NCBI GenBank assembly: GCA_036768485.1
Contig: JAVLUZ010000271.1
Span: 5,376,309 to 5,440,308 of the forward strand
Direction: 5' to 3'
Length of the DNA stretch: 64,000 nucleotides
From: Mermis nigrescens
Taxonomy: Eukaryota; Nematoda; Enoplea; Mermithida; Mermithidae
The translations under genes were made by a program, and so were the position numbers. Shown here piece after piece: positions 10,501 through 21,631 of this stretch (within the stretch, counting starts at the first letter, position 1; every line of letters starts with the position of its first letter). Below the pieces are notes generated by a model. It was not told the DNA's origin, ran no database searches, and saw only the letters and a program-made list of their open reading frames with translations.

Positions 10501-13500
10501 GTGATATATAATCTTAATCAGTTAATAGATTTTGGTCGTAATTAGTATATAAAAGCGCAAATCAAACTCATTTCTTATAATAAATTCCATTCTCAGGCCT
10601 CAAAATTTTATTGTTAGAAGCCACCGGGATTTGAGTCATTGACACAATGAACTTTTTGCCCATGGCCCTCAGCGCACTACCAAAGACCTTCGGCTTTACT
10701 GAAATGAAGAAGGGGTTCTTTCCCCACTGGTTCAACAGGGCCAAGAACGCCAATTATGTGGGCCCAATGCCAGCTGCGGAATACTATTTGCCAAACTTTA
10801 TGAAAGAAGAGGTCAAGGCAGAATTTGAAAAATGGTACGAAACGGTCAATTGACAAGTTTTTGATTTTAAGAAAGACATTCTCGAATATTGCAAATCGGA
10901 TGTTGATATACTCACCCAATGTTCCATGGCGTTCCGGGACGTCTTCATGGCCGAAACCAGCGTCGACCCTTTTGCCACCAGCATTACCATTGCCTCTGCG
11001 TGTAATTGCGTCTTCCGCCAAAACTTCTTGGCTGAAGAAAGTATAGGTAAGAACTAAGTATAATAATTAATTGATTAATATTACTCGTATAAGTGTATAA
11101 ATTAACTATGTTTTCATATTTTATTTCAGGCACTAATTATTATTGTTTCAGGAAAATAATAAATATTTGAATAATCTACAAAAAATTATTAAATATATCA
11201 TATTTCAGGCATAGTACCTCATGGCGGATACAGAAGAAATGAAAATCAATCGTTAATTGCATTAAAATGGCTGAAATGGGTCGCGCATACCAAAAACATT
11301 CGAATCCAGCACAAATTAAATGGCGGCAAAGTTCAAATTGGCAAGTATCGTGTGGACGGATTATGCGGATACATAATCTATGAGTTTTACAGTAATTAAA
11401 TATTTGGTATATATTATATCATATATAATGTTATGCTGTTATCTGTACTCAGTGTTGATTTACATATGAATTAATACTTATTCTTAAATACTTTTTTAGG
11501 ATGCTACTATCATGGATGTCCACGTTGTATGAAAAAACAATTTGAACAGACGGCTGACCATACCAAAACAGTGGAAGAAGCCTACCAGGCAACAATAGAT
11601 AGGCGCAAAGAACTAGAGGCCATAGGATATACGATAGTCAAAAAATGGGAATGTGATTTGAGAAAGGAGATAGCAGTGAGTATATCTTATGAATAATTTA
11701 AAAAAATGTATAAAAGACGTCATTTTAAAATACATATTTTCTAGACTAATAGTTGTTTCTTATTTACTTTCAGTCCAGTAACAAAATGGCACAATTCTTC
11801 GCCAATATCGATTTTGTTACGCCAATGGGAGCCCCACGACGCATTTTTTGGCGGGCGTACAAATGCGATCAAGCTGTATCACAAATGCCGACCGGGCAAA
11901 AGGATCAGCTATATCGATGACTGTTTGTTGTATCCATGGGTCTGCAAAACCGGCGTGTTCCCTAAAAAGTAAGATGAGTAATCATTTATCATATATAATT
12001 AATTATCCAAGATGTATTTTTATATAAGAATTTTATTTCAGGCGCTAAATTTTTTCAGGCACTATCTTTATTTTAAAATATTTACCATTCTTTTCAGACA
12101 CCGGAAATCATCATGGAAAATTTCCAAGATTTGGCTGAAAAACCCTATGACTGGCATCATCAAGTGCATAGTGGTTCCGCCCGAGGCCTCTACCACCCCG
12201 TACTTTTGTACAGGTTCGACGGGAAACTTTTGTTTCCCCTGTGTCAGACCTGTGCCAAGAACACTGCTGGGCAAATGCAAACACTCGGATGAAGAGCAAG
12301 CCCTACATGGATCACGGGTGTCATTAGAATTATACAAAGCCCTCAAATTAGGCTATAGAGTAAGAATAAATTCATTTTTTTCATAATTGTAACATCTAAT
12401 TCTTCAATTTTTAGGTGATGAAAATCCACAAAGTCTGGCATTATACTAAAATGGAGCGATACAATCCGTCCACCAAATCAGGTGGGCTGTTCACATCATA
12501 CATAAATACCTTTTTGCGCTTTAAACAGCAGGCCGATGGATGGCCTAGTGGATGCAAAACGGATGGCAAAAGAAACATATCCAAAATTACGAAGAAAAAG
12601 AAGGTAAAAAGTTGAGCTTTTTATGATTTTATCATTTGTTCTAATGTTTATAATTTTTAGGTATCCAGCTGGATAAGGCCCAGATCAAAAAGAATCCCGG
12701 CATGAGGGCCCTTTCCAAACTCATGTTGAATAGCTTTTGGGGCAAGGTAAGAACGATAAAGGAAAAATATTTTAGGCCTAGTATTGTATAAAAATCGTCA
12801 TTTTTAACTGTTTTATAGTTCGGCCAGCGCAACAACATGAGCCAGAACGAATACTTCACGGAGCCAGGACCAATTCCTCAAGCTCATCTTTGACGACACA
12901 AAGGAAGTAAAATCGATCCGATTTTATGGCGAGTCATTGGCCTATGTCACCTACGCCGTTGAGGACGAATTCCTAGAAGCGCTAACAAACACCAACCCAA
13001 TAATTGCATCGTTTGTCACGGCCCAAGCGAGGCTAAAATTGTATTCATACTTAGAAAAATTGGGCACCTGAGTATTATACATGGACACAGGTAAGAAAAA
13101 TCAAAACGTTTCGTTTTAAGTTTAAGTTTGATAATTGTATCCTCTCTGAAAAATAATTCTATCAATACATGTTTCCGTCTCTAAATACTGATTTATTTAA
13201 AACTTAATTAATATCTTGTATATATACAAGTAAGAAAATATTTTTTATATTAAATATTCCCTTGTCCTAAAAATACTTTTATAATATTTATTTCATCCTC
13301 TTAAAAACAATTCATATTTCCCCTAGCAAATGGCTTATTTAATTGTGTATTTAGTAAAACGTTTTGGAAAAGAATTTAATCTATTCATACCTCTCATGTC
13401 CTTCATTACTTTTTCCAGATTCCATTATCTATTTGATGAGGCCGACAGACAATTTTGTCGTTGAAACGGGTTGCTACCTTGGTGATATGACCAACAAACT

Positions 13501-13865
13501 GAAAGGATATGGCGCCAATACCTACATCAATGAATTTGCAGCAGGTGGGCTGAAGAACTATGGCTACTGCGTCATTAACGGTGCCGGCAAAATCGTGGCC
13601 GAAATGCACAAAGTCTGTGGCATCCGGCTTCATTTCGAGAACAAGAAGTTGATCAATTTCGACATTCTGAAACGTATGATCTTCGCCTTTGTCCAAGGCA
13701 AAGAGGTGGTCAAAACTTTGTTCAAAAAGAAAATATTGAGGGACAATGAACGAAACGTTTTTACGGAAACGTGTAAAAAGGACTATTGGATCGTCTATAC
13801 GAAACGGCAAATTGTCAAAAATTATTGTACACTCCCGTTTGGGTTTTCATTTTTTCGTTCTTATA
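7561..13865 (+). pseudogene. polB: Polinton/Maverick DNA polymerase B, spliced and broken
   Basis: This is a protein-primed family B DNA polymerase of a Polinton element. Introns visible with GT-AG ends and matching phase are 8109-8335, 9360-9691, 10283-10596, 11047-11208, 11392-11499, 11676-11773, 11969-12097, 12360-12414, 12604-12660, 12747-12818 and 13091-13418. One more ends at 8850, but its donor after 8647 is not canonical. Recognisable parts in order are the N-terminal region (7577-8647), a cysteine-rich zinc region (about 9220-9360), exonuclease I (FFNFET, near 9958), exonuclease II (AHNARGFDGQFLLDYL), exonuclease III (YCKSDV), motif A (DDCLLYP), motif B (LNSFWGK) and motif C (MDTDS, interrupted by an intron). 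Breaks are frameshifts near 8040, 9765, 11830, 12100-12300, 12590 and 12860, and TGA stops at 8938, 9199, 10632, 10851 and 13069. The first acidic residue of exonuclease I is Asn instead of Asp. It is not functional as it stands. Confidence 0.9.
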
Positions 13866-14280
13866 ATTGCGTAATATTCAATCACTGCCTTGTTCTCAAT
13901 GTTAACTCTGTAAATAGCGTCCGATTTTATATGTAATAAACCGGCAAAGATAGTGTGTTTATCGAAATAAAATAAGCTGCCGGAGAGAATTTGTTTTTAC
14001 AAAATGAGAAGTGGAAGGTAAGGAAAACTTGGCGATTGGCGGTTTGGGTGGGCTGAACTAAGGATTTACAGTAGAACGATAGGTGAAGCTTTACTTAGTA
14101 AACACTAGTACTTTTTGAACCAGAGTTATGAAATGAAAAACGAAATGAATGAGATAGAAACAGACAAGCCGGGAAACAGAATACCCCTCCCCTAAATGAA
14201 GAACGATTTGAAAATTCAGCTATCCCCAAAAAATAAAATTCTAATACCTTCCCCCTCCCCCTGCATTACTCTTGCTGTAG
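13866..14280. other. Sequence after the polymerase, no gene seen
   Basis: No supported coding frame. A 3' UTR-like AATAAAATAAG (about 13964) follows the polymerase reading frame. Confidence 0.35.
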
Positions 14281-14959
14281 TGTAAAGTAGATGGATGCAC
14301 AGTAAACCTTGTTGACTTGACCCACAAGTTTAAAATGGTCCACAGTATACCATGTGCTATTGTTTATATTCATCTACGAGTGTTAAGTATGTAGCCATGG
14401 TCATCCCCAACTATGATAAGTTACAGTAAGACTTTTGTTTGTGATTCGCAAGTTTAAAAACATCTGCAGTATACCCAGAGTTGAGGTCAACTATGGTGTG
14501 AAGCGTCATCACCAATGTCACCTCCCCTAGGACGTGTGCTTACTTTGCATGGTTGGTTCGACAGGCAGGATTGCCTATTTGGGACATCATGATTGACACA
14601 GTCAGTTGGATAATGTTCTTCCATTGCAGTCTGTACTGAGGCTAGCGTGAGGTCAGATGTTTGATCCGGACTTTTTTGTTGCCTTCTTTTCGACTCAGGT
14701 TGAACGGTTTCAGAATAATCTCTTTGCTTCTTTATGCAGTAATCGATGCATTGTTTGTCTTACACCTCCTTTGGGTCTTTTCCATGTTGCATGGTTTACT
14801 TATGAATGTTAGAGCTGGCATACGTTCTTCTGGCATCCTTAGGACATGTCCGAACCATTTCCAGCACCGCATTTTATGGTTTCTGATATGTTTGGAATTT
14901 TTGCCTGTTCAAGGATTACTTTGTACTTAATAAGCATTGAGGAATGAATTCCAAGGATA

Positions 14960-16250
14960 CGTCTAGGAGGCATCTGTAGTCAAATGTTTTCAAGTCTTTT
15001 TGTGTCTTTGACTCTTACTGGCCATGTTTCTGATCCATATAGCAGGGGTGGCTCTAACTGTTGCACAATATATGCGGATCTTTGTTTGATGCCGCACGTC
15101 CTTTCTTTTCCAAAAGTATCGTAGTACACTAAAAGTATTTGCAAGCTTCCTGCACTCTTAAGCATCTGTGTTTCTTTGGGAGCTCCTCCTGTTGTTGTTA
15201 TTTGAGATCCTAGGTAAGTGAAGGAATTGACTAACTCCAATGCTTTTGTCACCTGATTTTAGTGCATGGTCAGGGCTACCATATGTCAAATACTTGGTCT
15301 TTGCAGGATTTATTTTAAGTCCAATGCTTGCTTGGCTTCTCTTTGGATAGTATTCAGCATGGCTTGTGGAATTGGCTTGTGATTCTGCTAGAAGGGCAAT
15401 ATCATCAGCAAAAGCAAGATCCGAGTAAACTTTTGCCTGAAGGATGCAAAATAATACCATACGGTGACTCTGTGAATGCTGTTTCTAGAATATGATCTAG
15501 ACAATAATTGAATAGAGAGAGGAAGAGAATTACTCCTTGTCTGACCCCAGTTGAAACTTCAAATTCATCACTAAAGCTTCCATAGGCACGGACTTGCTGT
15601 GCATATTGTGCTTTTGCCAAGGGCAGCTATAAGCCGGCATAACTTTGGTGGAACTCCATCAGATTCGAGTTGGAACCATATACTAGATCGGTCTATGCTG
15701 TCAAATGCGGCTGTGAAGTCAATGAAGGCAACATGTGATTCTTGACGACGAGAATTCATGCCTAAGTTCCAATAACTGACGCAGCAAAAAAATCTGGTCA
15801 ATACAACCTCTTCCTGGTCTAAATCCGGCCTGATTTTCTCTAGTTCTCATGTCCCTTTCGGTAACAAGCCTGTTAAGTAGGATTCGTTCCATGATTTTAT
15901 AGGCAATGTTTAACAGGGAAATACCTCTGCAGTTTTTACATTTAATCCTATCGCCTTTCTTATGTATTGGTATTAATATTGCCACCGTTTCCCAATCGGA
16001 TGGTATGCTCTCTGTTGTCCAGATACTTTTGAAGGGTAGTTCAGCAGGTAAGGCACTAGTATCTCTTGGCAACATTTATAGATTTCTGGATTGATACCAT
16101 CGGCACCTGGGGCTTTTCCACTTCGAAAACTTTTAATTACCTTGGTAATTTCCATCTGATTTGGTGGTCCTTCTTGGACATTGTACATTGTCGGTGCTGG
16201 CAATACAATGTGATGTTGAATAGCAGGAAGAGGTGCATTGTTGAGTAACT
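14960..16250 (-). pseudogene. LINE reverse transcriptase remnant
   Basis: Reading leftwards on the minus strand, overlapping frames carry the ordered reverse transcriptase motifs: GKAPGADGINPEIYK (about 16120), RGISLLNIAYKIMERILLNR with NQAGFRPGRGCIDQI (about 15950-15800), AFIDFTAAFDSIDR (about 15710), STGVRQGV, and the catalytic FADDIALLAES (15409-15377). The C-terminal part includes LLYGSETWPV. At least five frame changes break it. The clade is uncertain; the endonuclease start resembles RTE/CR1-like elements. Confidence 0.85.
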
Positions 16251-17239
16251 CCAGAAAATGTTAAACCCGTTGATTGAGCTCTGTGCTTTTATTGCAAATT
16301 AAATTACCACTTCCAGTCAGAGATTACATCACTGATTGGTTGAGTGTATTTCCATCGCAAGGTCCTTCATCAACTAGAATAGCTTCTTGGAATCACCTGT
16401 ATCTCTAGCTCTTTCAAGTTCTAAAGGCTTTTTGGACTGGTCCTAATGAGCCTCTTCTAACCTAAAGTGCCTGTTGATTTAATTTTTCTAGCAAGTACTT
16501 TCGCTGTATCATGTTTTTGGTTGGCCACTGCAAGCTTACGCTCATTAGAGAATTGATGAGGCTATCCTGCGCTGATCCAGTCATTACGTGCAGGTTTCGT
16601 GTAGCCAATGTCGTTTTTGCAGCCTCCAGATACAGCTTCCTTTATCTTCTGACCAGTAGTTCTCGGGAGAGTCTTGTACTTGGGCTAAGTTCCCTTTGTG
16701 AGGTTAAATGAGCATGATCTTTTGAATTTTTCCACCATCACGGGGCATTTTAGTTGAGCAACATCAAAGCGTTGGACAGTTTTCTATTTTTTTAGGGAAA
16801 ACCGGTTTAAGGTTTTACCTCTGAAGCAACCATGGACGTGGTCCCAGTGACCACGTTTAATCCCAAAAGCTCGGCTATCAATGACTGAGTTCCTATATTT
16901 CTGCTTGATTAGGACGTCAATCGATTTGGTTTTGTGTTTGAGCATCAGGGCTGATCCAGGTCTGCAAGTGTCTCAGTTTATGACTAAAGAATGTATTTGT
17001 AATCATTAAATTGTAAGTTGTGGCCAGGTTTAACAGAAGCAGGCGTTTCTCTTGCATTTGCGACCGGCAGAATGTTGACCGACAGCATTTCCATTTGAAC
17101 TTGGACCAAGCTGCGCATTGAAATCTCCTGCTAATACAAGGTATTCTTTTGCTTTAACTTTACATATTTCATCTTTGAGCTGGTAGTAGAAGGGTTGATA
17201 GGATTAGGTTCTTTTTGATAGGGTTTTGATAGGGTTTCC

Positions 17240-17490
17240 AGCTCTGTACAGTGTCTTGCATTTGATGTGACAAAGTGATGCTAACACCATGTTGACCAGT
17301 ACCCGCTGGTCCACTATAATACATTTTAAAGCTATCCTTGGCTGAGGGAACCTTTAATACACTTGTTCCATTATTTGGTAGTCGTGTTTCAGTCAGACAA
17401 CACTACGTCAGCCTTTCTATCATATAAGGTCTTTGCCAGTAGTGCAGTTGCTGGCCTGTTTGAAGCAAGGTACGCACATTAAGTGTGCTG
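17240..17490 (-). pseudogene. LINE endonuclease domain remnant
   Basis: The minus-strand frame shows the endonuclease signatures STLNVRTL near its start and LTETRLPNNG about 30 residues on, then a GQHGVSITLS segment. The Asn in NVRTL and the Glu in ETRLP match metal-binding positions of apurinic endonuclease-like domains. An in-frame stop precedes CCLTETR, so the domain is broken. Confidence 0.65.
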
Positions 17491-17569
17491 ACATATAGCC
17501 TATGCTTCAACACAGGACTATGCTTTAACACAGCCTATGCTTAAGCACTGGCTATACTTTGTGTTGCAC

Positions 17570-17737
17570 CCTAGGGGGACCCAGTTAACTACTGCCGTGT
17601 ACTTGAAACAGTGTATACTTAATCGTGAAAATGACATTTTGTACGATTTGTGGCGTCATTTTGATACAAACGCCAAGAATATGTGGGAAAATTTGTACGA
17701 ACATACTTTGTTGCATAAAGTTAATATGGTGTTGTAA
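17570..17737 (+). CDS. C-terminal fragment of an unrecognised Polinton-block protein
   Basis: The frame is open to TAA 17735-17737 and ends with a well-formed, hydrophobic-and-charged helix-like stretch (LYDLWRHFDTNAKNMWENLY). It stops 48 bases before the integrase start on the same strand, as the other genes of the block do. The upstream part is lost in or displaced by the LINE. No family is recognised. Confidence 0.3.
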   Translation, partial: PRGTQLTTAVYLKQCILNRENDILYDLWRHFDTNAKNMWENLYEHTLLHKVNMVL

Positions 17738-17785
17738 ATGAATAAATAAAGAAAATCCACGTTGAAACGACGTGTTTTTTTAAAA

Positions 17786-18843
17786 ATGAATAAAACATTG
17801 AATAAATTATACTATGATCCAAAAACGGGGTACTCGGTGCCCACCATTTGTTCGCTAAAGCCCGCAAGCTTCACCCGCGCATTAAATTGTCACAGGTAAA
17901 ATCATGGCTAGCTAAACAACCCACCTACTCTTTGCATAAACCGGCTTTTAAAAAGTATAGCCGAAATAAAGTAATTGTGAGCGCGATTGACGAGCAGTGG
18001 CAGGCCGATCTCGTAGACCTGCAATCTCTAGCCGAACATAACGATAATTTTAAGTACTTGCTCAACTGCATAGATTTGTTTTCAAAATACGCATGGGTGG
18101 TTCCCCTGAAAACCAAAAACGCAAAAGATGTTCGAGACGCGTTTAGGCATATTTTGGGTATGGGCCGGAAACCATATAAATTGCAAACGGATGCGGGCAA
18201 GGAGTTTGTGAACAAAGAGTTTCAGTCGTTTCTAAAATCGGAAGATGTGCATTTTTTCACCACTAAAAGCGAAATGAAGGCCAGCGTGGTAGAGCGTTTT
18301 AATCGGACCCTCAAAGAAAAAATGTGGAGATACTTTACGCGTAACAACACCTATAGGTACATTGACGTTATTGGTAAGCTAACTGAAAATTATAATAATT
18401 CGGTGCATAGAACTATAGGCGTAGCCCCTGTACATGTTAGCGAGAAAAATGAGCGAGAAATTTTGAATAGGGCGTTTAGGGTAGAACCGCGTGAGCCCGT
18501 ACAGTTTAAATTTAATGTAGGCGACAAAGTTCGTATAAGTAAAGTTAAGCGAGCGTTTGAAAAAGGAGTGTGGCCAAATTGGACCGAAGAGTATTTTATA
18601 GTTGGGGAAAGGTTCGCACGCACCCCGCCCGTCTATTCGTTAAAAGACCAGAAGGGCGAAAAACTGGAGGGTATTTTTTACGAACAAGAATTGCAAAAAA
18701 TTGATGCATCAGCAAAAGATTTGTTTATTGTAGAGAAAATTCTAAAAACTCGAAAACGTGCTGGAAAAACGGACTATTTCATTCGTTGGCGGGGTTACCC
18801 ACCAAAATTCGATTCATGGGTCTCGAACGTCGTGAAGTTATAA
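17786..18843 (+). pseudogene. INT: Polinton integrase with chromodomain, one frameshift
   Basis: This retroviral-type (rve, DDE) integrase would join Polinton DNA to the genome. The start ATG at 17786 gives the typical N-terminus (LYYDPKTGY). Near 17836 the frame shifts by one base, and from 17848 the frame is open to TAA 18843. Visible parts are a zinc-binding-like N-terminal segment, a core with the first Asp in QADLVDLQ, the second in QTDAGKEF and the Glu in VVERFNRTLKEKMW, and a C-terminal chromodomain (FIVEKILKTRKRAGKTDYF, then IRWRGYPPKFDSW). Length, about 350 residues, is usual for the family. Apart from the single shift the protein looks intact. A TATAAATA box at its stop codon probably serves the next gene. 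Confidence 0.9.
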
Positions 18844-18846
18844 ATA
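18839..18846 (+). promoter_or_regulatory. TATAAATA box before the minor capsid gene
   Basis: TATAAATA overlaps the integrase stop and lies 37 bases before the ATG at 18876, leaving almost no 5' UTR. Confidence 0.4.
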
Positions 18847-18875
18847 AGCATTAAAAATATCGTTTTTAAAGAAAA

Positions 18876-19624
18876 ATGGATGATTTCACAACAGGACCAG
18901 GCGATTTTCATTTGTTTTTAAATACTTCGAAACCATCGGTAATGAGAATTAACGGTGGGTACTCACTTCAGCTCAAAAACCGTTTGAATTTGCGGGTGAA
19001 TGGGAAGTGGGCGTAAAGCAGATAATTCTAAAATACCCATTTATGAGCCAAAATACAGTGAATTACGTTTCAGCCGATAAGCCCGACGATAAAAAATCTA
19101 CAAAGAGTTTTAATGTATGGACGGAAAATTTCCCGACCAGCGCCGCAGATCTAGTAAATTTGTTTAACAAGGCCGTGCCTCAGAGTATTAGCAAAGACTT
19201 AAGTCTTAGTATTGACGACGATAATTATGCGGTGTTAAATTTGAAAGACACTCAAGTAAAGTTGAATTTGCCTTATTTGACAGACGTGTTGGGTCTTAAT
19301 CTCGGTGAACTATACCCTAACGTGTTTCCGACAAAAAGTTATATAGTAAAAGGTGAGCAAAAAATCAATGTAAATCCCATCTTCTTCGTCGAAACCGATT
19401 TGATCGTACCAGAATCAAACGGGCTGCGGATACTCTGCATGGACGTGTTCAAACCGTCGCCGCAATTCGTTAGCTATAAATATGAATATGTATCCTATTA
19501 TAGAATACTACAAAGCTATGTACCATCGATATTCATACAAATCAAAGATACAAACAATTATTGCTTTCGTCTAGAAGATCCATTAATTATTGAATTTCAT
19601 TTTAAACGATCCTCCATATTTTGA
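18876..19624 (+). pseudogene. Polinton minor capsid (penton-like) protein, one frameshift
   Basis: The ATG at 18876 follows AAAA and opens a frame that stops near 19015. The homologous frame takes over around 18976-18985, beside a run of five A, with the typical FEFAGEWEVGVKQI segment, and runs to TGA 19622-19624. In Polintons the protein between integrase and major capsid is the single jelly-roll minor capsid protein that forms capsid vertices. Position, length (about 248 residues) and the EWEVG motif support this. Only one single-base break is seen. The jelly-roll fold is known for the family and was not tested here. Confidence 0.75.
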
Positions 19625-19630
19625 AGAAAA

Positions 19631-19885
19631 ATGTCATTCCAACCTTTTTCTCTTTCTAAACAAAAGGGTTTTGAACTAATAGGGCCTGAAACCACTACTA
19701 CTACTACTAAAATCACAAAAAAGCGTCGTGCGGCTAAGAAACCTCAAAAAGGTGGTGCTAAAAAGTCTATAAATATGAAAAAGAAACGACAAAAGAAGTC
19801 TACTTGTTCTAAAAAACCAAGTAAAAAATCGCTACTCAATCATTCGTACGCATTGAGAAATTCGAATTATGTCGAAAAACACTGA
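19631..19885 (+). CDS. Small basic protein (core-protein pX-like)
   Basis: 84 residues, intact from ATG to stop. After a short start (MSFQPFSLSKQKGF) comes a threonine run and a long lysine/arginine-rich tract (KKRRAAKKPQKGGAKK, KKKRQKKS). It overlaps the start of the major capsid gene by 17 bases, which suggests compact virus-like packing. Small basic proteins in this position of Polintons and adenoviruses bind DNA in the virion; this role is inferred from composition and position only. Confidence 0.55.
   Translation: MSFQPFSLSKQKGFELIGPETTTTTTKITKKRRAAKKPQKGGAKKSINMKKKRQKKSTCSKKPSKKSLLNHSYALRNSNYVEKH
19766..19775 (+). promoter_or_regulatory. TCTATAAATA motif upstream of the major capsid gene
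   Basis: TCTATAAATA inside the basic protein gene, 94 bases before the major capsid ATG. It is identical to the motif at 22275, 21509 and 23271. Confidence 0.35.
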
Positions 19886-21106
19886 ACAACCTTTTACCGT
19901 ATTATCTGAAAACGAGGTCGAGTACTACCCTATAGGCCCGCTAATCACCGAAGAACCTATTCAATTTGATATTCCCGAATCGTGGACGCAGCTCACCGAC
20001 CCTAATTTTCTACTAAAAGTTCGAGCTAAAGTGGTTGAAGCGGATGGGACAAACTTAAAAGCCGATGCGCGCGTAGCACCGGTTAATTTAACCTTACACG
20101 CACTTTTTCGCGATATTGTTTTAAAAGTAAACAGCGTTATAGTCAGTCAGGCCACAAACACTTACCCGTACAGGGCATACATCGAGACAAATTACACCTA
20201 CTCCTCAGCAGCAAAAAAGGGGCAATAGGGATCCCCCAGATGTTTTACAAAGAACTTGCCGGTAAATTTAATGCAACGGTAGCAGCTGCTAACCCCTCGT
20301 TCGATAAACGCGTAGCAAAGTTCGCAGCGGGCAAAGTTGTAGAAATGGCAGGACGAATACATTGCGATCTCTTATTGCAGTCTAAATTGATTATTCCGGG
20401 TGTAAAGTTTTCGTTAACTTTAGTTCCTACGCCTACGCAATTTCACATTCTTTCAGGTACTGCTGTCCCGGCCGAAAAACTCGTAATTACAAAAATAATG
20501 CTGAAAGTAAGACGCATTCATTTATCAAATAGCTCGATATTAAGCATCGAGAGATCTTTGCAACACAAACCGTTCGTATATTCAATCAACCGCGCTACAG
20601 TGCGTTCAACGCAATTAGCCCCCGGTCAAACCCACTTATCTAATTTTGTACTAAGTAGCGGCCAAATACCGCGTCTGATTATAATTACGCTAGTGAATTC
20701 GTTGTCGGTTTCAGGAAATTACGCGAAGAATCCGTTTTTGTTGAGTTTAAGAAACTGTATAAGTGCGCAGGTACAAGTGAATGGGCGGTTGATCCCGCCC
20801 CTGCCCTACGCGCCAAAAGAGTCGCTAATTGATGCGTACCTAAATTCGCTCAGGGTAGTTCAAAAATTATACACCGATTCCGACACCGGAATAACTTTTG
20901 ACGATTTTCTCCTAGAAGGCCATCAGATTTTACCATTCGACCTAGAGGGGGATGCTCCTGCTAAATCGAACGGGGTAGTAACTTTCACGGGCCAGTGGTC
21001 TGCAACCGCTTTTGGTGACTTTTACACAATGTTTTTCTACATGTTGTGGGACAATTCTATAAGTATCGACCACCGTAGAAACGTAATACTAGATTTCATA
21101 CCTTAA
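19869..21106 (+). pseudogene. MCP: Polinton major capsid protein, one frameshift
   Basis: The first frame (19869-20228) starts with a normal ATG and contains YPYRAYIETNYTYSSAAKK, the hallmark of Polinton major capsid proteins (the F54H12.2-like family). It runs into a stop just after a run of six A and four G (20214-20223). The continuation, one base shifted, is open from this point to TAA 21106 and ends in MLWDNSISIDHRRNVILDF. Total length is about 412 residues, as expected for a double jelly-roll capsid protein. The protein would form the icosahedral shell, with the minor capsid protein of the neighbouring gene at the vertices. The single homopolymer break may be an assembly error. Confidence 0.85.
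21056..21065 (+). promoter_or_regulatory. TCTATAAGTA motif upstream of the protease gene
   Basis: A near match to TCTATAAATA, followed by TCGA as at 22275, 57 bases before the protease ATG. Confidence 0.3.
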
Positions 21107-21112
21107 TAAAAA

Positions 21113-21631
21113 ATGTATTCCAATCAGCTGAACGCATTATCGAAGCTCGACCGTCAAGCGACGTCCAAATTCGAGGGCGTCTTTTCTTGCGAAAGTGCTC
21201 TGAACCTGAAAGTAAACAAGAAACATGGGGCATTCTACATTATAGTAAATACGACAGACCGTAAAGGCACTCATTGGGTGTTGTTTTTTAAACCGCAAGG
21301 TATAAAGGAAAAAATGATATTTTTTGATAGTTTTGCACGAGAACCACGAGACTATGGAGAATGTTTTGAAAAAGCCTTAATGCATTTTTCCTCTTTAACG
21401 GCCAATCCCGGTCAGTACACTGCAACGAATAAAGTACTTCAGTCGGACTTTTCATCTACATGCGGTATATACTGCCTGTTTGTGGCGCATAAACTTTGTC
21501 AGCAAAATTCTATAAATAGCATTTTGGATCTTTTTTCAAACAATCGACAATTAAACGATAAATTAATTTGCGCTTGGTTTGCGAAATATTTTAAAATTAG
21601 AGTACCAGTTTGTTCAGAATGGAAGAAATAA
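21113..21631 (+). CDS. PRO: Polinton adenain-like cysteine protease
   Basis: 172 residues, intact from ATG to stop. The protein is a Ulp1/adenain-type cysteine peptidase that matures capsid proteins. The catalytic histidine is in GTHWVLFF, the acidic residue in FFDSFAREP, the helper Gln in NKVLQSDFSSTCGIY, and the nucleophile cysteine in STCGIYCLFVAHKLC. Order and spacing match the family. The gene starts 6 bases after the major capsid gene and overlaps the ATPase gene at its end. Confidence 0.9.
   Translation: MYSNQLNALSKLDRQATSKFEGVFSCESALNLKVNKKHGAFYIIVNTTDRKGTHWVLFFKPQGIKEKMIFFDSFAREPRDYGECFEKALMHFSSLTANPGQYTATNKVLQSDFSSTCGIYCLFVAHKLCQQNSINSILDLFSNNRQLNDKLICAWFAKYFKIRVPVCSEWKK
21509..21518 (+). 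promoter_or_regulatory. TCTATAAATA motif upstream of the ATPase gene
   Basis: An exact copy of the recurrent motif, inside the protease gene and about 110 bases before the ATPase start. Confidence 0.35.

Larger units (their letters stand above)
14300..17510 (-). mobile_element. Degenerate non-LTR retrotransposon (LINE), minus strand
   Basis: On the minus strand there is an apurinic-type endonuclease start (about 17490-17240) followed leftwards by a reverse transcriptase (about 16250-14960). Ends are not defined: no poly-A tail or target duplication was found, and the limits given are approximate. The element lies between the spliced polymerase and the Polinton gene block and has the same state of decay throughout, with frame changes every 150-300 bases. 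Confidence 0.8.
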
